Counted from the stretch's first letter, positions 34,060 to 42,343 are shown. The stretch: 64,000 nt of DNA from Salinibacterium sp. ZJ450 (GCF_011751885.2 NZ_CP061771.1:868001-932000), one strand, 5' to 3'. Numbers and translations: made by a program. The notes: generated by a model from the sequence alone, not told the origin.

Positions 34060-36080
34060 CGGACCACCGCCGGTTTCACGGCGCGGCGAACGGGGAAGGT
34101 CGCCGTGAGCACGAAGCCCGAACCGGTCGCCCCTGCCGACAGCTCGCCGTGCCGTTCACCGACGAGCTCGCGCAGGCCGCGCAGTCCCAGACTCGAGCCG
34201 ATCGTCGTGGTCAGTGTCATGGCTGCATTGTGTCGTGGATCCGGGCGGGCCGGGCCGTTCGTAACGCTGGCGAGTGCTCGGCTGGGGGTGACACAGACCT
34301 GCACGGTCACGTCGCTTCCGGGAGCGTGACGCACGGCGTTCGCCAAGCCCTCGCGAATCACCCGCAGAAGCAGCCGGGCGTCTTCGGGAGCTGCATCGGC
34401 TGTCAGCTCGACGACAGTGGTCACCTGGGCCCCCGCGCGCCGGGCCGCCGCGATGAGTGGGGTGATGCCGTCGGCGAGGTCGATGTCGTCCTCGAGTCGG
34501 CTCGTGGGCTGTGACGTGAGGGACGCGGCATCCGATCCCGGCGGCGGTGTTGTGATGGTACGCAATTCGACGGATGCCTCGCGGCCGATGTCGATGATGG
34601 CGTCGAGGGCAGCGCGCGCGGCATCCGGGTCACGCTCACGCAGCACTCTGGCCGCGTTGGCCTGCATCATCATCGTGCCCACGGCGTGGCTGGCCGCGTC
34701 GTGAAGGTCACGGGCAAGTTGCAGCCGCTCGTCCGACACTGCGGCCCGCTCCGCGGCCTCGATCTGGGCCTGCCGCAGCTGAGCCTCGCCGAGATGGATG
34801 ATCTCGGCCGCGTGTTGCCCAGACCAGGCGGCCGCCGCACCGAACGGAAGGACGATCATCGCGATTTGGATAGGCAGGTTGTCGGGGGTGTCTATTGCGA
34901 TCAGGGTGAGGATCGTGCCCGCGAAGACCAGCCACGCCAGGCCCGCGCGACGGGTGCCGGCTCGCGCGGCGGACCAGGACAGGGCGGCCGCCGCGATGCT
35001 CAGCCAGAGACCGTCGCGGTCGAGGGCGACCAGATCGGTGACGGTCGCCACCGCGATGAGCGCCGCAGTTCCCAGCAGCGCGGACACGGTGAACCTGTTG
35101 CGCAGCACGACCGCGGCCACGATCGGCAGCACCACCAGCAGCAGGAACGGGATGGCCGGCCATGACGGCTCATCGACGGCGCCGGAGGCGGTGATCAGCA
35201 TGGGCACGAAGCAGACATCCGCCAGCATGAGCGCGGCCGGCCATGCACCGATCAGGAGCTGCACCCAGCCCCGGCGTCCGGCGCGATCGGGTGCGGTGCC
35301 CGAGGGCGCGGCGTCGGAGGGCGCGGCGCCGGGCGAGGCAGCGGGCGCCGCCAGAGCGGCCTCGCTCGCGGCTGGCTCCTCGCGCAACAGCACGAGGAGT
35401 GCCCGCAACCGCGTGGTCGCCTCCTCCCCGCACCGGTGGATCGCCTCGAGCGCGGTCGACGGGAGCGTCTGCCGCGCGGCGACGGCCGTCTCGGTCATCC
35501 GCTCCACCGCGCGATCGATGACGGCGAACGCCGCGGCCGCCACCTCCTGCCGCTCGGATGCCGCCGCCAGCCGTGCCTGCGACGCCGGATCCACCATCGA
35601 CAGACGCCGAGCGTGCTCCGCTGCGCGTCGGCGACGGCCGTCGCGATCCCTGACCAACACACCGAACCACCAGGGGAGCGACAGCAGGAGGCACCCGAAG
35701 ACGATGCTCGGCAGATCCCAATCGGCGGATGTCGCGGTGGAAGCGAGCAGCACCGGGACTGCCCACACGCTCACCCTCGGTGCCAGGAGGTAGCCGACAC
35801 TGACGAGGGTGATCATCACCGGACCCAGTGGGGCGGCGTTCTCGGGCGGCAGGCCCATCAGGCCGAGCGCCAGCACCCCCGTGGCGGTGAGGATCACGCC
35901 GGGCAACGGCCATCGCGTGACGACCCAGGTGGCCGCACCGAACCACACCGCCAGGCCCGCGCCCAGCCAGCCCGCGACCAGCCACCCCGGGCTTGGCCAA
36001 TCCACCGCCAGGAGCGGCCCCGCCCACGCGATGCTCGCGGCAGTCAGCACCCAGGTGACGCGCGTCGGCAGGCTCGGCAT
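34056..36080 (-). CDS. Large sensor histidine kinase with duplicated membrane/DHp module
   Basis: A 674-residue kinase, far longer than the usual 380-420. Residues about 5-155 are a first set of membrane segments, followed by a helix pair (about 185-245) that aligns with a DHp domain but lacks the His (AFAVIDRAVERM). A Pro/Ala linker leads to a second membrane set (about 275-420), then the real HisKA_3 helix with LARDLHDAASHAVGTMMMQ and an HATPase domain (LRVIREGLANAVRHA, GLRGLRE). The second Asp-box DxGxG is weak (NGPARPD). TACGCT at 36092-36087 is at -12 to -7 of ATG 36080, so leaderless. Confidence 0.87.
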   Translation of the reverse strand: MPSLPTRVTWVLTAASIAWAGPLLAVDWPSPGWLVAGWLGAGLAVWFGAATWVVTRWPLPGVILTATGVLALGLMGLPPENAAPLGPVMITLVSVGYLLAPRVSVWAVPVLLASTATSADWDLPSIVFGCLLLSLPWWFGVLVRDRDGRRRRAAEHARRLSMVDPASQARLAAASERQEVAAAAFAVIDRAVERMTETAVAARQTLPSTALEAIHRCGEEATTRLRALLVLLREEPAASEAALAAPAASPGAAPSDAAPSGTAPDRAGRRGWVQLLIGAWPAALMLADVCFVPMLITASGAVDEPSWPAIPFLLLVVLPIVAAVVLRNRFTVSALLGTAALIAVATVTDLVALDRDGLWLSIAAAALSWSAARAGTRRAGLAWLVFAGTILTLIAIDTPDNLPIQIAMIVLPFGAAAAWSGQHAAEIIHLGEAQLRQAQIEAAERAAVSDERLQLARDLHDAASHAVGTMMMQANAARVLRERDPDAARAALDAIIDIGREASVELRTITTPPPGSDAASLTSQPTSRLEDDIDLADGITPLIAAARRAGAQVTTVVELTADAAPEDARLLLRVIREGLANAVRHAPGSDVTVQVCVTPSRALASVTNGPARPDPRHNAAMTLTTTIGSSLGLRGLRELVGERHGELSAGATGSGFVLTATFPVRRAVKPAVVR

Positions 36081-36086
36081 GAGGCG

Positions 36087-36092
36087 AGCGTA
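36087..36092 (-). promoter_or_regulatory. -10 box TACGCT, leaderless first kinase
   Basis: On the minus strand it ends 6 nt before ATG 36080. The 215-bp divergent gap also holds CCCCACGG (36208) and CCGTGGGG (36245), an inverted repeat of unknown role, but no P1/P2 palindrome. Confidence 0.5.
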
Positions 36093-36295
36093 GCGGGGGC
36101 CGGAAAGTGGCGACACCACCCTGAGTCGGTGCCGGGTCATCCGTGGGGCGGAGGTCCAGCCCGACTCGCGGCTCTGAGCCAGCCGCCGAGCGGCGCGGCG
36201 AGCGGTGCCCCACGGCGGACGCGGGCACCCGTCGCGGCGCGCGACCGTGGGGTGGGCCGACGAGAGGCGTCGGCACCGACCGGGAGGAAACGCTC

Positions 36296-36994
36296 ATGGC
36301 AACGCTGAACAAGGAAACGCCCCGCACGCAGATCGAGGGCGGGCGGCGTGCGTCCCGTGCGACGGTCGCCGGGACCAGCGCACTCCTGCTCGCGCCCGTC
36401 GCCGGATGGGCAGGGTCAACCGCATCGTCGCTGGTGCTCGCCGGCGTCGATCCGACCTCGGATCTGGACGCCTTCCTCGCCGCCGTCGCGGCGAACATCG
36501 GATTGTGGAACACGTTCAGTGTGCTGATGCTCGTCATTGCTCTGCTGACCGTCGCCTGGGTGCCTGCCGTCTGGCGGCTGACCGTTGACCGGACTCCGCG
36601 GTGCGCCTGGACCACCGCCGTCATCGGCACCCTGTTCGCGATGGGCCAGTTCGTGCACCTGGTGTCGTGGAACGTGTTGAGTGCCGGGTTGGCGGAGTCT
36701 GTCGATGGATCCGCAGCACTCGCCGTGGTCGAGGCCATGGAGGCGTCGTGGTTCTTCGTGCTGATCTTCGCGCCCTTCCTGCTGGGCGCCCTGCTCGCAG
36801 CGCCCATCGCCGCCGTCGCTCTGCGCCGCGCGCGGTTGCTTCCCACCTGGTCGGTCGTGGTCGTCGTGGCCGCGAGCATCGTGACCGTGATCCTCGGCAC
36901 AGACAACCCGATCGGCGTCGCCGCCTACTCGGTCCTGCTGATCACCGGCTTCACACCCGCCCTGGTGCGGGTGCTCCGCGGCCGCGCCTCCTGA
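36296..36994 (+). CDS. Membrane protein, six-helix, DUF4386-like
   Basis: A 232-residue protein with about six hydrophobic segments and a charged N-terminus. ATG 36296 has a strong GGGAGGAAA ribosome site. It is divergent from the first kinase gene and similar in layout to the next gene, although sequence identity is low by eye. Function unknown; location suggests a target of the two-component pair. Confidence 0.7.
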   Translation: MATLNKETPRTQIEGGRRASRATVAGTSALLLAPVAGWAGSTASSLVLAGVDPTSDLDAFLAAVAANIGLWNTFSVLMLVIALLTVAWVPAVWRLTVDRTPRCAWTTAVIGTLFAMGQFVHLVSWNVLSAGLAESVDGSAALAVVEAMEASWFFVLIFAPFLLGALLAAPIAAVALRRARLLPTWSVVVVVAASIVTVILGTDNPIGVAAYSVLLITGFTPALVRVLRGRAS

Positions 36995-37025
36995 ACACGA
37001 GGCATCCGGCATCCGTCATCCCCAG

Positions 37026-37043
37026 GTTGATCACGCGATCAAC
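37026..37043. promoter_or_regulatory. Operator P2, palindrome GTTGATC-N4-GATCAAC
   Basis: Same 18-bp palindrome as P1, in opposite orientation relative to its gene. It is centred at -54.5 from the predicted start set by TAGCGT at 37077-37082, exactly as P1 is. ATGCCG follows at the same offset (37053-37058). Confidence 0.65.
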
Positions 37044-37076
37044 TTCCAGCCGATGCCGAGCGACGACCCGGCTCCC

Positions 37077-37082
37077 TAGCGT
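37077..37082 (+). promoter_or_regulatory. -10 box TAGCGT controlled from P2
   Basis: It would start transcription near 37089, leaving a 33-nt leader with GAGAGGGGAA as ribosome site for ATG 37122. There are 33 bp between P2 and this box. Confidence 0.55.
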
Positions 37083-37121
37083 TGGGGGAGGCCAGCCGGG
37101 CCGATCACGAGAGGGGAACCC

Positions 37122-37859
37122 ATGAGAACCGCCGCAGAACGTCAACGCGCCACGGCGTACTCCCGCACCGCCGTCTACTACCGCACCACCGTCGCGATCA
37201 GCCTCGTGCTGACCTCCGCGCTCAGCGCGCTCTGGGTGGCGTTGATGCCGCCCTTCCCGCCAACGGCCGCCGAGCAGTTGGCGGCCATCGCCGATTCCGG
37301 TGATACGGCTGTCATCTCCTCCAGCGCGTTCATCGTGGCGCAGCTGCCGTTCATCATCGCCTTGCTCGGCATCGCTCACCTGACCGCGCAGCGCACACCG
37401 ATCCTGTCGGCGATTGGCGGCGCCCTCGGCGTGATCGGCGGATTCGGCCACGCGGTGTTCGGCGGATTCCAGCTCGTCACGATCGTGATGGCTCCGGATG
37501 TCGCGAACCGCGAGCTGTTCGCGGGACTGCTCGAGTCCGAGCCGCCGCTGCCGCTGCAGGTGTTCATGATGGCGGGAACCGCGGGCACAGTGCTCGGTAT
37601 TCTGCTGCTCGGCATCGCCCTGATGCGCGCGAAGGTCGGTCAACGCTGGGTGCCATACGCGCTGTGGGCATTCCTTGTCGTCGAGTTCGTCGGTTCGAAC
37701 CTCAGCGAGTGGGCGGGCCTCGTCGCAGGGCTGCTGTATCTCGGCTCGTTCTCGGCCCTCGCCGTCACGGTGTGGCGGGGAACGGCCGACTCCTGGACCC
37801 CGGTTGTTGCAGCCGGCGTGCCGACCGCCGGGGCGGCCGCGGCGGTCCCTCGCCACTGA
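37122..37859 (+). CDS. Membrane protein, six-helix, DUF4386-like
   Basis: A 245-residue protein with six to seven hydrophobic segments; Arg-rich N-terminus, then a loop with PPFPPTAAEQL between helices 1 and 2, and GGFGHAVFGGFQ in helix 3. Many small membrane proteins of the DUF4386 kind look like this and lie next to NarL-type two-component genes. Operator P2 in its promoter suggests that it is switched on by one of the adjacent regulators. Function unknown. Confidence 0.75.
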   Translation: MRTAAERQRATAYSRTAVYYRTTVAISLVLTSALSALWVALMPPFPPTAAEQLAAIADSGDTAVISSSAFIVAQLPFIIALLGIAHLTAQRTPILSAIGGALGVIGGFGHAVFGGFQLVTIVMAPDVANRELFAGLLESEPPLPLQVFMMAGTAGTVLGILLLGIALMRAKVGQRWVPYALWAFLVVEFVGSNLSEWAGLVAGLLYLGSFSALAVTVWRGTADSWTPVVAAGVPTAGAAAAVPRH

Positions 37860-37912
37860 CCGGGATGCGCATCCTTTCCCGACCCGAACGGGAGAAGCTG
37901 CGCCGCGTCGAG

Positions 37913-37961
37913 ATGCCCCAGAGCGGTGGTTGCGGTCACGCAGTCAACCCCTCTGGGGCAT
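37913..37961 (+). terminator. Long hairpin after the membrane protein gene
   Basis: ATGCCCCAGAG (37913-37923) pairs with CTCTGGGGCAT (37951-37961), a perfect 11-bp stem, with GGTTG and CAACC pairing inside the loop. It lies between the stop at 37859 and the next promoter; no T-run. Confidence 0.6.
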
Positions 37962-37974
37962 GTCGCTGGGTTCC

Positions 37975-37980
37975 TAGGCT
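37975..37980 (+). promoter_or_regulatory. -10 box TAGGCT before the 115-aa gene
   Basis: Transcription would start near 37987, giving a 25-nt leader with GAAGGGAAG before ATG 38012. Confidence 0.5.
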
Positions 37981-38011
37981 GAGGTCAGGTAACCAGTTGA
38001 AGGGAAGCGAC

Positions 38012-38359
38012 ATGGCTGTCACGCTCAACAAGAAAGCGCTCGAGAACGCGAAAGCCCTGATCAAGCACGGCAAGGCCACGCACGACAGTCGCGACGACTG
38101 GAGCGAACACGCACCGGATGCCGACGACGAGAATCGTTTCATCGAGAAGCACGGCTACGGCGAGTACTCGAAGTGGCACCTGGGTGTCGACGACGACAAG
38201 CCGGACGACGCCAAGGGGCACTACAGCTTTCCGTTCGGCGACTTCACCCGGGTGCACCGCTGCGCGGTGATCTCACTGGAGAGCCGGGCCGCGCAGAACG
38301 ACCACGACGACATCGCGAAGGCCGCGAAGGGACTGCTGGAGCAGATCGACGCGGACTGA
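38012..38359 (+). CDS. Conserved hypothetical protein, acidic
   Basis: A 115-residue soluble protein: Lys-rich first helix (KKALENAKALIKHGKA), then HAPDADDENRFIEKHGYGEYSKWHLGVD and a C-terminal RVHRCAVISLESRAAQNDHDDIAKAAKGLLEQI. The pattern is strongly conserved-looking and I recall similar actinobacterial proteins without assigned function. Good ribosome site (GAAGGGAAG). Confidence 0.7.
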   Translation: MAVTLNKKALENAKALIKHGKATHDSRDDWSEHAPDADDENRFIEKHGYGEYSKWHLGVDDDKPDDAKGHYSFPFGDFTRVHRCAVISLESRAAQNDHDDIAKAAKGLLEQIDAD

Positions 38360-38378
38360 GGTGGCCCCCGCGCGCCGG

Positions 38379-39530
38379 TTAGAGGAGTGCCGAGGTCTTC
38401 GGAGACGCGAGCTCGGGGAAGGCGAGCAGCACAAGGTCGACCAGTTCATCCAGCGGTCGGGTGAGGGGGTCGGTGGCGGGAAGCCCATTCTCCAGCTCGA
38501 CCTCGATGATCGCGGCGGTGATCTCGCCGTCATCCATGTGCTCGTGGTTGATGGTGACGCCGATCACCGTGGTGTCGGCGAACGCTTCGATCAGGGCCAC
38601 TTCGCTGGCGACTGTCGGCATGGCCAGCATCGGGAAGTCTCCCAGCGTGCCGCGCTTGGGGGCGTGCTGGAGAATCACGCCGGCGGGGCGGCTGCCGCGC
38701 AGGATGTAGGCGGAGGTCAGATAGGCGGGATGGCTGAGAGCTCCCTGGCCCTCGACGATGATGACATCCGGGTCTTCGTTCTCGAACGCGGCGACCACCT
38801 GTGCTTCCAGCTCCCCTGAGCAGAATTGGGGAGCGATCGCGTCTAGGGCGACGCCGTACTTGCCGCCTTGGATCAGGGTCGTCTGGCCTGTGCCAACCAT
38901 GACAGCCCGGATGCCGCGGGCACTGAGCGCCTGCACCAGGAGGGTCGCGGTGGTGCGCTTGCCGATGGCACCGTCGGTGCCCAGCACGGCGATGCGCGGG
39001 CAGGTCACGTTGAAGATCTGGCCGGTAAAGATCTTGAGGTCCTTCTTGTCCTTGGGGCGGCGAACATCAGTGATCGTCACACCGGCCAGGATGCTGGCGG
39101 CCACGAACTCGGCGTCGTCGTTCAGGAACTCGTGCAGACCGTTGATGATGTTCATCCCGCGCGAGATGGCATCGAGCAGCACAACCCGTTGGGGTTCCGA
39201 GAGCATTCCGTCGACCGGGGCCAAGCCGCAGATGAGGTACGCGGGAACGAAGCCAGCGTGGGCGATCGCCTCGGTCAAGTTCCCGAGCACCGGGATCCCG
39301 TTCGCCGTGCCGTCGAGGTACATTCCCGCGTCGGCTCCGGCACGCAGGCTGTCGATGACGCTGAGGATCTCGAACTTCTCGGAATGGCGCACCAGGCCGT
39401 TGGCAGTCTTGCCGTCCTGTTCGCCGAACTGGCCATCGCAGTAGACGATGGCTGAGAACTCGGGGAACTCTGGTTCGGCGCGACGGTCGTCGTCGCCGCT
39501 GGATTCGTGGCTGAAAATTGGGGTGGACAT
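38379..39530 (-). CDS. DUF1611 (DgcN-like) P-loop protein
   Basis: A 383-residue DUF1611 protein: N-terminal Rossmann-like domain (residues about 25-165) and a C-terminal P-loop domain with VLGTDGAIGKRTTATLL (about 195-211) and VIIVEGQGALSHP. Relatives include DgcN, reported to act in D-glutamate catabolism as an N-acetyltransferase, often beside a dipeptide-epimerase-like gene; no such partner is visible here. Its AGGAG ribosome site sits inside a perfect hairpin and the roughly 106-nt leader is strongly folded (see 39531-39636). Confidence 0.85.
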   Translation of the reverse strand: MSTPIFSHESSGDDDRRAEPEFPEFSAIVYCDGQFGEQDGKTANGLVRHSEKFEILSVIDSLRAGADAGMYLDGTANGIPVLGNLTEAIAHAGFVPAYLICGLAPVDGMLSEPQRVVLLDAISRGMNIINGLHEFLNDDAEFVAASILAGVTITDVRRPKDKKDLKIFTGQIFNVTCPRIAVLGTDGAIGKRTTATLLVQALSARGIRAVMVGTGQTTLIQGGKYGVALDAIAPQFCSGELEAQVVAAFENEDPDVIIVEGQGALSHPAYLTSAYILRGSRPAGVILQHAPKRGTLGDFPMLAMPTVASEVALIEAFADTTVIGVTINHEHMDDGEITAAIIEVELENGLPATDPLTRPLDELVDLVLLAFPELASPKTSALL

Positions 39531-39636
39531 GGTGGCTCCTCTGATTCCTCAGAGGAGGCGACCTGACCGTTGGCACAGGCACGAGGCCCGAACGTGCAAT
39601 GAAGCGGTCTTCCCTGACAACCGGCACACTGCCGAT
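39531..39636 (-). promoter_or_regulatory. Structured leader RNA of the DUF1611 gene (candidate riboswitch or thermometer)
   Basis: Read on the minus strand: stem CGGCA/TGCCG (39634-39622); outer stem GACCG/CGGTC (39609-39605 with 39569-39565) enclosing GCACG/CGTGC (39597-39593 with 39583-39579); then CTCCTCTGA-GGAA-TCAGAGGAG (39557-39536), a 9-bp stem with a GNRA loop whose 3' arm is the AGGAG ribosome site 5 nt before ATG 39530. I recognise no known family. Confidence 0.5.
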
Positions 39637-39639
39637 ACC

Positions 39640-39658
39640 GTCACGCTACAGCAGTGAC
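39640..39658 (-). promoter_or_regulatory. -10 box TAGCGT inside an inverted repeat
   Basis: TAGCGT (39648-39643) sets the start of the structured leader near 39636. GTCAC and GTGAC (39640-39644 and 39654-39658) flank it as a small palindrome, a possible repressor site. Confidence 0.4.
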
Positions 39659-39674
39659 CTGTGTGTGGTGCCCT

Positions 39675-39947
39675 CTAGCGCGCGGCGCTGAGCTCTTCCA
39701 GCTTCGCGCGCAGGTCGGCGTCGCTCGGCTCGACCACGTGGGTGTCGTCGGGGAACACGATCACCGGGATGTTGGTGCGCCCGCTGATCGCCAGGGCACG
39801 GTCTGCGCCATCCTCAACCGCTTCCAGGTCGACGTAGTCGTAGTCAACGCCCATGCCATCGAGCAGCGACTTCGAACGGCGGCAGTCTCCGCACCACTGA
39901 GCGCCGAACATCGTGATCCGCTTGGTCTCGTCAGCTGCAAAAGTCAT
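39675..39947 (-). CDS. Glutaredoxin/mycoredoxin-like protein
   Basis: A 90-residue thioredoxin-fold protein with the active site WCGDCRRSK (CxxC near residue 18), a cis-Pro in TNIPVIVF and a C-terminal helix. Actinobacterial mycoredoxins reduce mycothiol mixed disulfides with a CxxC site of this type; CGDC rather than CPYC is unusual but seen in this group. TATGGT at 39959-39954 is exactly at -12 to -7 of ATG 39947: leaderless. Confidence 0.85.
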   Translation of the reverse strand: MTFAADETKRITMFGAQWCGDCRRSKSLLDGMGVDYDYVDLEAVEDGADRALAISGRTNIPVIVFPDDTHVVEPSDADLRAKLEELSAAR

Positions 39948-39953
39948 ATCTGA

Positions 39954-39959
39954 ACCATA
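39954..39959 (-). promoter_or_regulatory. -10 box TATGGT, leaderless glutaredoxin
   Basis: Ends 6 nt before ATG 39947 on the minus strand. Confidence 0.5.
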
Positions 39960-40020
39960 AACGACATCGCTGGGAGAGGCCAGAGCATGCCCGCATCCGG
40001 AACGTCGGCCCCCGTGTTGC

Positions 40021-40818
40021 TCAGCCGTCGACATCCCGCCGGGCGAACACCGCCAGTCCGATCGTGACCGCCACCGCGGTCAGCCCGACTAGCGCGGAAA
40101 CGCAGATCCAGTCGATCCCGTTGACCAGGGGCTCGAACTGGAAGGCCCAGGAGTACGGACTGGCCGAGTACAGCCAATCCAGTTCGTCTACCTGATTGGC
40201 GATGGCGTTCGCGGCATATCCGCCGACCGCGACTACCGTGCCGGCGGCCGTGGCGTAGGTGCGCCGCCCGGTGATCGCGCCGACCGCCAGCGCGATGCTT
40301 CCGGTCGACAGCGCGAGCAGCACCAGCATCGTGGTGCCGGCGATCACGTTGCCCACCTCGAGATCGAGCGACGACGGCTCGTTCAACAGCAAGATGAGCG
40401 CCGCTGACACGACCCCTAGCCAGAGCAAGCGCGCGAACAAGGCCAGCCAGCGTTCCAGCAGCACCTGGCTGCGGCTGACCGAGTGGGCGAGCGTCAACTC
40501 CAGCGTGCCGTTCTCCTCGTCGCCGGCCACGGCGGCCGACCCCCACGCGATCGCCGCGATCGTGAACAGCGCGAACCCCATCAGCCCGAGGAACGTGGAC
40601 TGCACGTACCCGGAGCCGGTGCCGATGCTGGTGTAGCCGATCGTCTCGACCAGCGCCTCGGGCAGATTCGCGATCAGCTCCTGGAAGTCGGTGCTACTGA
40701 TCGAGCTGAACAGTGGCAGGTAGAGCAGCAGAGCGGCGGCGATGCCGAGCGTCCAGGCGATCATCGATCGCCACGACTCGGTGATCGCCCGCCGGAACAG
40801 CGGGAGCCCGTCACGCAT
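40021..40818 (-). CDS. ABC-2 type transporter permease
   Basis: A 265-residue protein with six membrane segments and the cytoplasmic loop GDEENGTLELTLAHSVSRSQVLLERW between the second and third, typical of ABC-2 exporters (drug or lipid efflux). It overlaps the ATPase gene by 8 bp, so both are translated together and form one exporter. Substrate unknown. Confidence 0.88.
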   Translation of the reverse strand: MRDGLPLFRRAITESWRSMIAWTLGIAAALLLYLPLFSSISSTDFQELIANLPEALVETIGYTSIGTGSGYVQSTFLGLMGFALFTIAAIAWGSAAVAGDEENGTLELTLAHSVSRSQVLLERWLALFARLLWLGVVSAALILLLNEPSSLDLEVGNVIAGTTMLVLLALSTGSIALAVGAITGRRTYATAAGTVVAVGGYAANAIANQVDELDWLYSASPYSWAFQFEPLVNGIDWICVSALVGLTAVAVTIGLAVFARRDVDG

Positions 40819-41719
40819 CGGCGGGCGTTCCGTACAGGCCGAGCACGGCCTGCTCGAGGTCGGGTTCCTCGATCGTCAACTCGGTCACGTGGAAGTGGGC
40901 GAGGGTCTTCACGAGCGGATCCGGGTCACCCGACAGCGACAGCGTCGCGGATGTCGGAGTCGGCTCCACCAGGTCGGTGACGCCGGGCACGGTCACCAGC
41001 AGCGCATGCAGGGCGGGCGCCGCGGCATCCGCAATTTCAATACGCACCCGACGGATGGCGGTGCGCCGCAGTTCCTCCACGGTGTTGACGGTGATCACCC
41101 GGCCTTCGCGCAGGATGGCGACATCCGTAGCCGTGTTCTGCACCTCACTCAGTACATGCGAGCTGAGGAATACGGTTTGCCCGTCGGCGGCGGCCTCACG
41201 CAGCAGCGCGTGCACTTCCTGCTGGACGAGCGGGTCGAGTCCGCTGGTGGGTTCGTCGAGCACCAGCAGTTCCGGTCGGTGCATGAACGCCTGCACCAGG
41301 CCGAGCTTCTGCTTGTTGCCCTTGGACAGGGTGCGCACCGGCCGGGACAGGTCGACCCGCAGCCGATCGGCGAGCTCGGTGATGCGCCGCTCGGGCACCC
41401 CGCCGCTGATCCGCGCGAAGTGCGCGAGCAGGTCGCCGCCGCGCACCCGCGACTCGAGCTTCAGCTCGCCGGGCAGATAGCCGATGCGGCGGCGCAACGC
41501 CGGACCGCCCTGCCTCGGGCTGGTGCCGAGCACCTCGACCCGTCCGGAGGTGGGGCGCACGATGTCGAGCACCACGCGCATGGTGGTGGTCTTGCCGGCC
41601 CCGTTCGGTCCGATCACGCCGAAGATGCTGCCGACGGGCACGGCGAGGTCGAGCCCGCGCAGGGCGGTGGTGCGCCCGAAGCGCTTCACCAGTGCTTCGG
41701 TGCGCACCGCGTCTGCCAT
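40811..41719 (-). CDS. ABC-2 exporter ATP-binding protein
   Basis: A 302-residue ATPase: Walker A GPNGAGKTTT, Q-loop region, signature LSKGNKQKLGLVQAF, Walker B LLVLDEPTSGLDP and H-loop SSHVLSE, followed by an 80-residue C-terminal extension as in CcmA/DrrA types. Partner of the permease. TAACCT at 41731-41726 stands at -12 to -7 of ATG 41719 (leaderless). Confidence 0.92.
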   Translation of the reverse strand: MADAVRTEALVKRFGRTTALRGLDLAVPVGSIFGVIGPNGAGKTTTMRVVLDIVRPTSGRVEVLGTSPRQGGPALRRRIGYLPGELKLESRVRGGDLLAHFARISGGVPERRITELADRLRVDLSRPVRTLSKGNKQKLGLVQAFMHRPELLVLDEPTSGLDPLVQQEVHALLREAAADGQTVFLSSHVLSEVQNTATDVAILREGRVITVNTVEELRRTAIRRVRIEIADAAAPALHALLVTVPGVTDLVEPTPTSATLSLSGDPDPLVKTLAHFHVTELTIEEPDLEQAVLGLYGTPADA

Positions 41720-41725
41720 AGCTGC

Positions 41726-41731
41726 AGGTTA
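41726..41731 (-). promoter_or_regulatory. -10 box TAACCT, leaderless ABC ATPase
   Basis: Ends 6 nt before ATG 41719 on the minus strand. Confidence 0.45.
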
Positions 41732-41862
41732 GGGGTGCGCGCTGCCCGGTGCAACGCCCGGCGTCGGCGCGGCGGGGAGGCCACGGCGGGTCTGCGTCGG
41801 CGCGCAGCCGGTGTGCGCCACTGGTGCATACGCGGGCACGCGGGATCCGGTTGAATGGGGCC

Positions 41863-42255
41863 ATGACCACTGACGTTCCGTCCAACCTTGCCCACCTGCT
41901 CGACAAGCCAAACTTCGGCAGCCTTGCCACCGTGCGCCCCGACAACACCGCGCAGGTGAACCCGATGTGGTTCGAGTTCGACGGTGAGCACATCCGGTTC
42001 ACGCACACCACCAAGCGGGGCAAGTTCCGCAACCTGCAGCAGAACCCCTCGATGGCGCTGTCGGTGTTCGACCCGGAGAAGCCGCTCAGCTACATCGAGG
42101 TGCGCGGCCGCCTGCTCGAGGCGATTCCCGACCCGAGCGGCTCGTTCTATGTTCGGTTGGGACAGCGCTACGGCAACGCCGGGCAGCAGGCCCCGGCCGA
42201 CTCCGCCGATCGGGTGATCCTGGTGATGAGCATCGATAACGTGCACGGACGCTGA
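41863..42255 (+). CDS. PPOX-class F420-dependent oxidoreductase
   Basis: A 130-residue split-barrel protein: FGSLATVRPDNTAQVNPMWFEFDGEHIRF, the TKRGKFRNLQQNP helix and VRGRLLEAI match the F420-binding PPOX class (Rv1155/Rv0121 type). Substrate unknown. TTGAAT lies at -12 to -7 of ATG 41863. Confidence 0.85.
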   Translation: MTTDVPSNLAHLLDKPNFGSLATVRPDNTAQVNPMWFEFDGEHIRFTHTTKRGKFRNLQQNPSMALSVFDPEKPLSYIEVRGRLLEAIPDPSGSFYVRLGQRYGNAGQQAPADSADRVILVMSIDNVHGR

Positions 42256-42284
42256 CCCGGTCAACCGTTCCCAGCTAACGCGCG

Positions 42285-42290
42285 TACCCT
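42285..42290 (+). promoter_or_regulatory. -10 box TACCCT before the DarT-like gene
   Basis: Implies a leader of about 47 nt before TTG 42344, containing the GGAAGG ribosome site. Confidence 0.4.
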
Positions 42291-42343
42291 GAGGGGAGCA
42301 TTCGAGAGTTCTGTCCGAATGCGTTTACACGGAAGGTACGTAT

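Noticed and set aside
39531-39636. Identification of the DUF1611 leader as guanidine-III or ykkC riboswitch because of GGTCAGG words
   Set aside because: The remaining conserved blocks of those classes are not present and the stem order differs.
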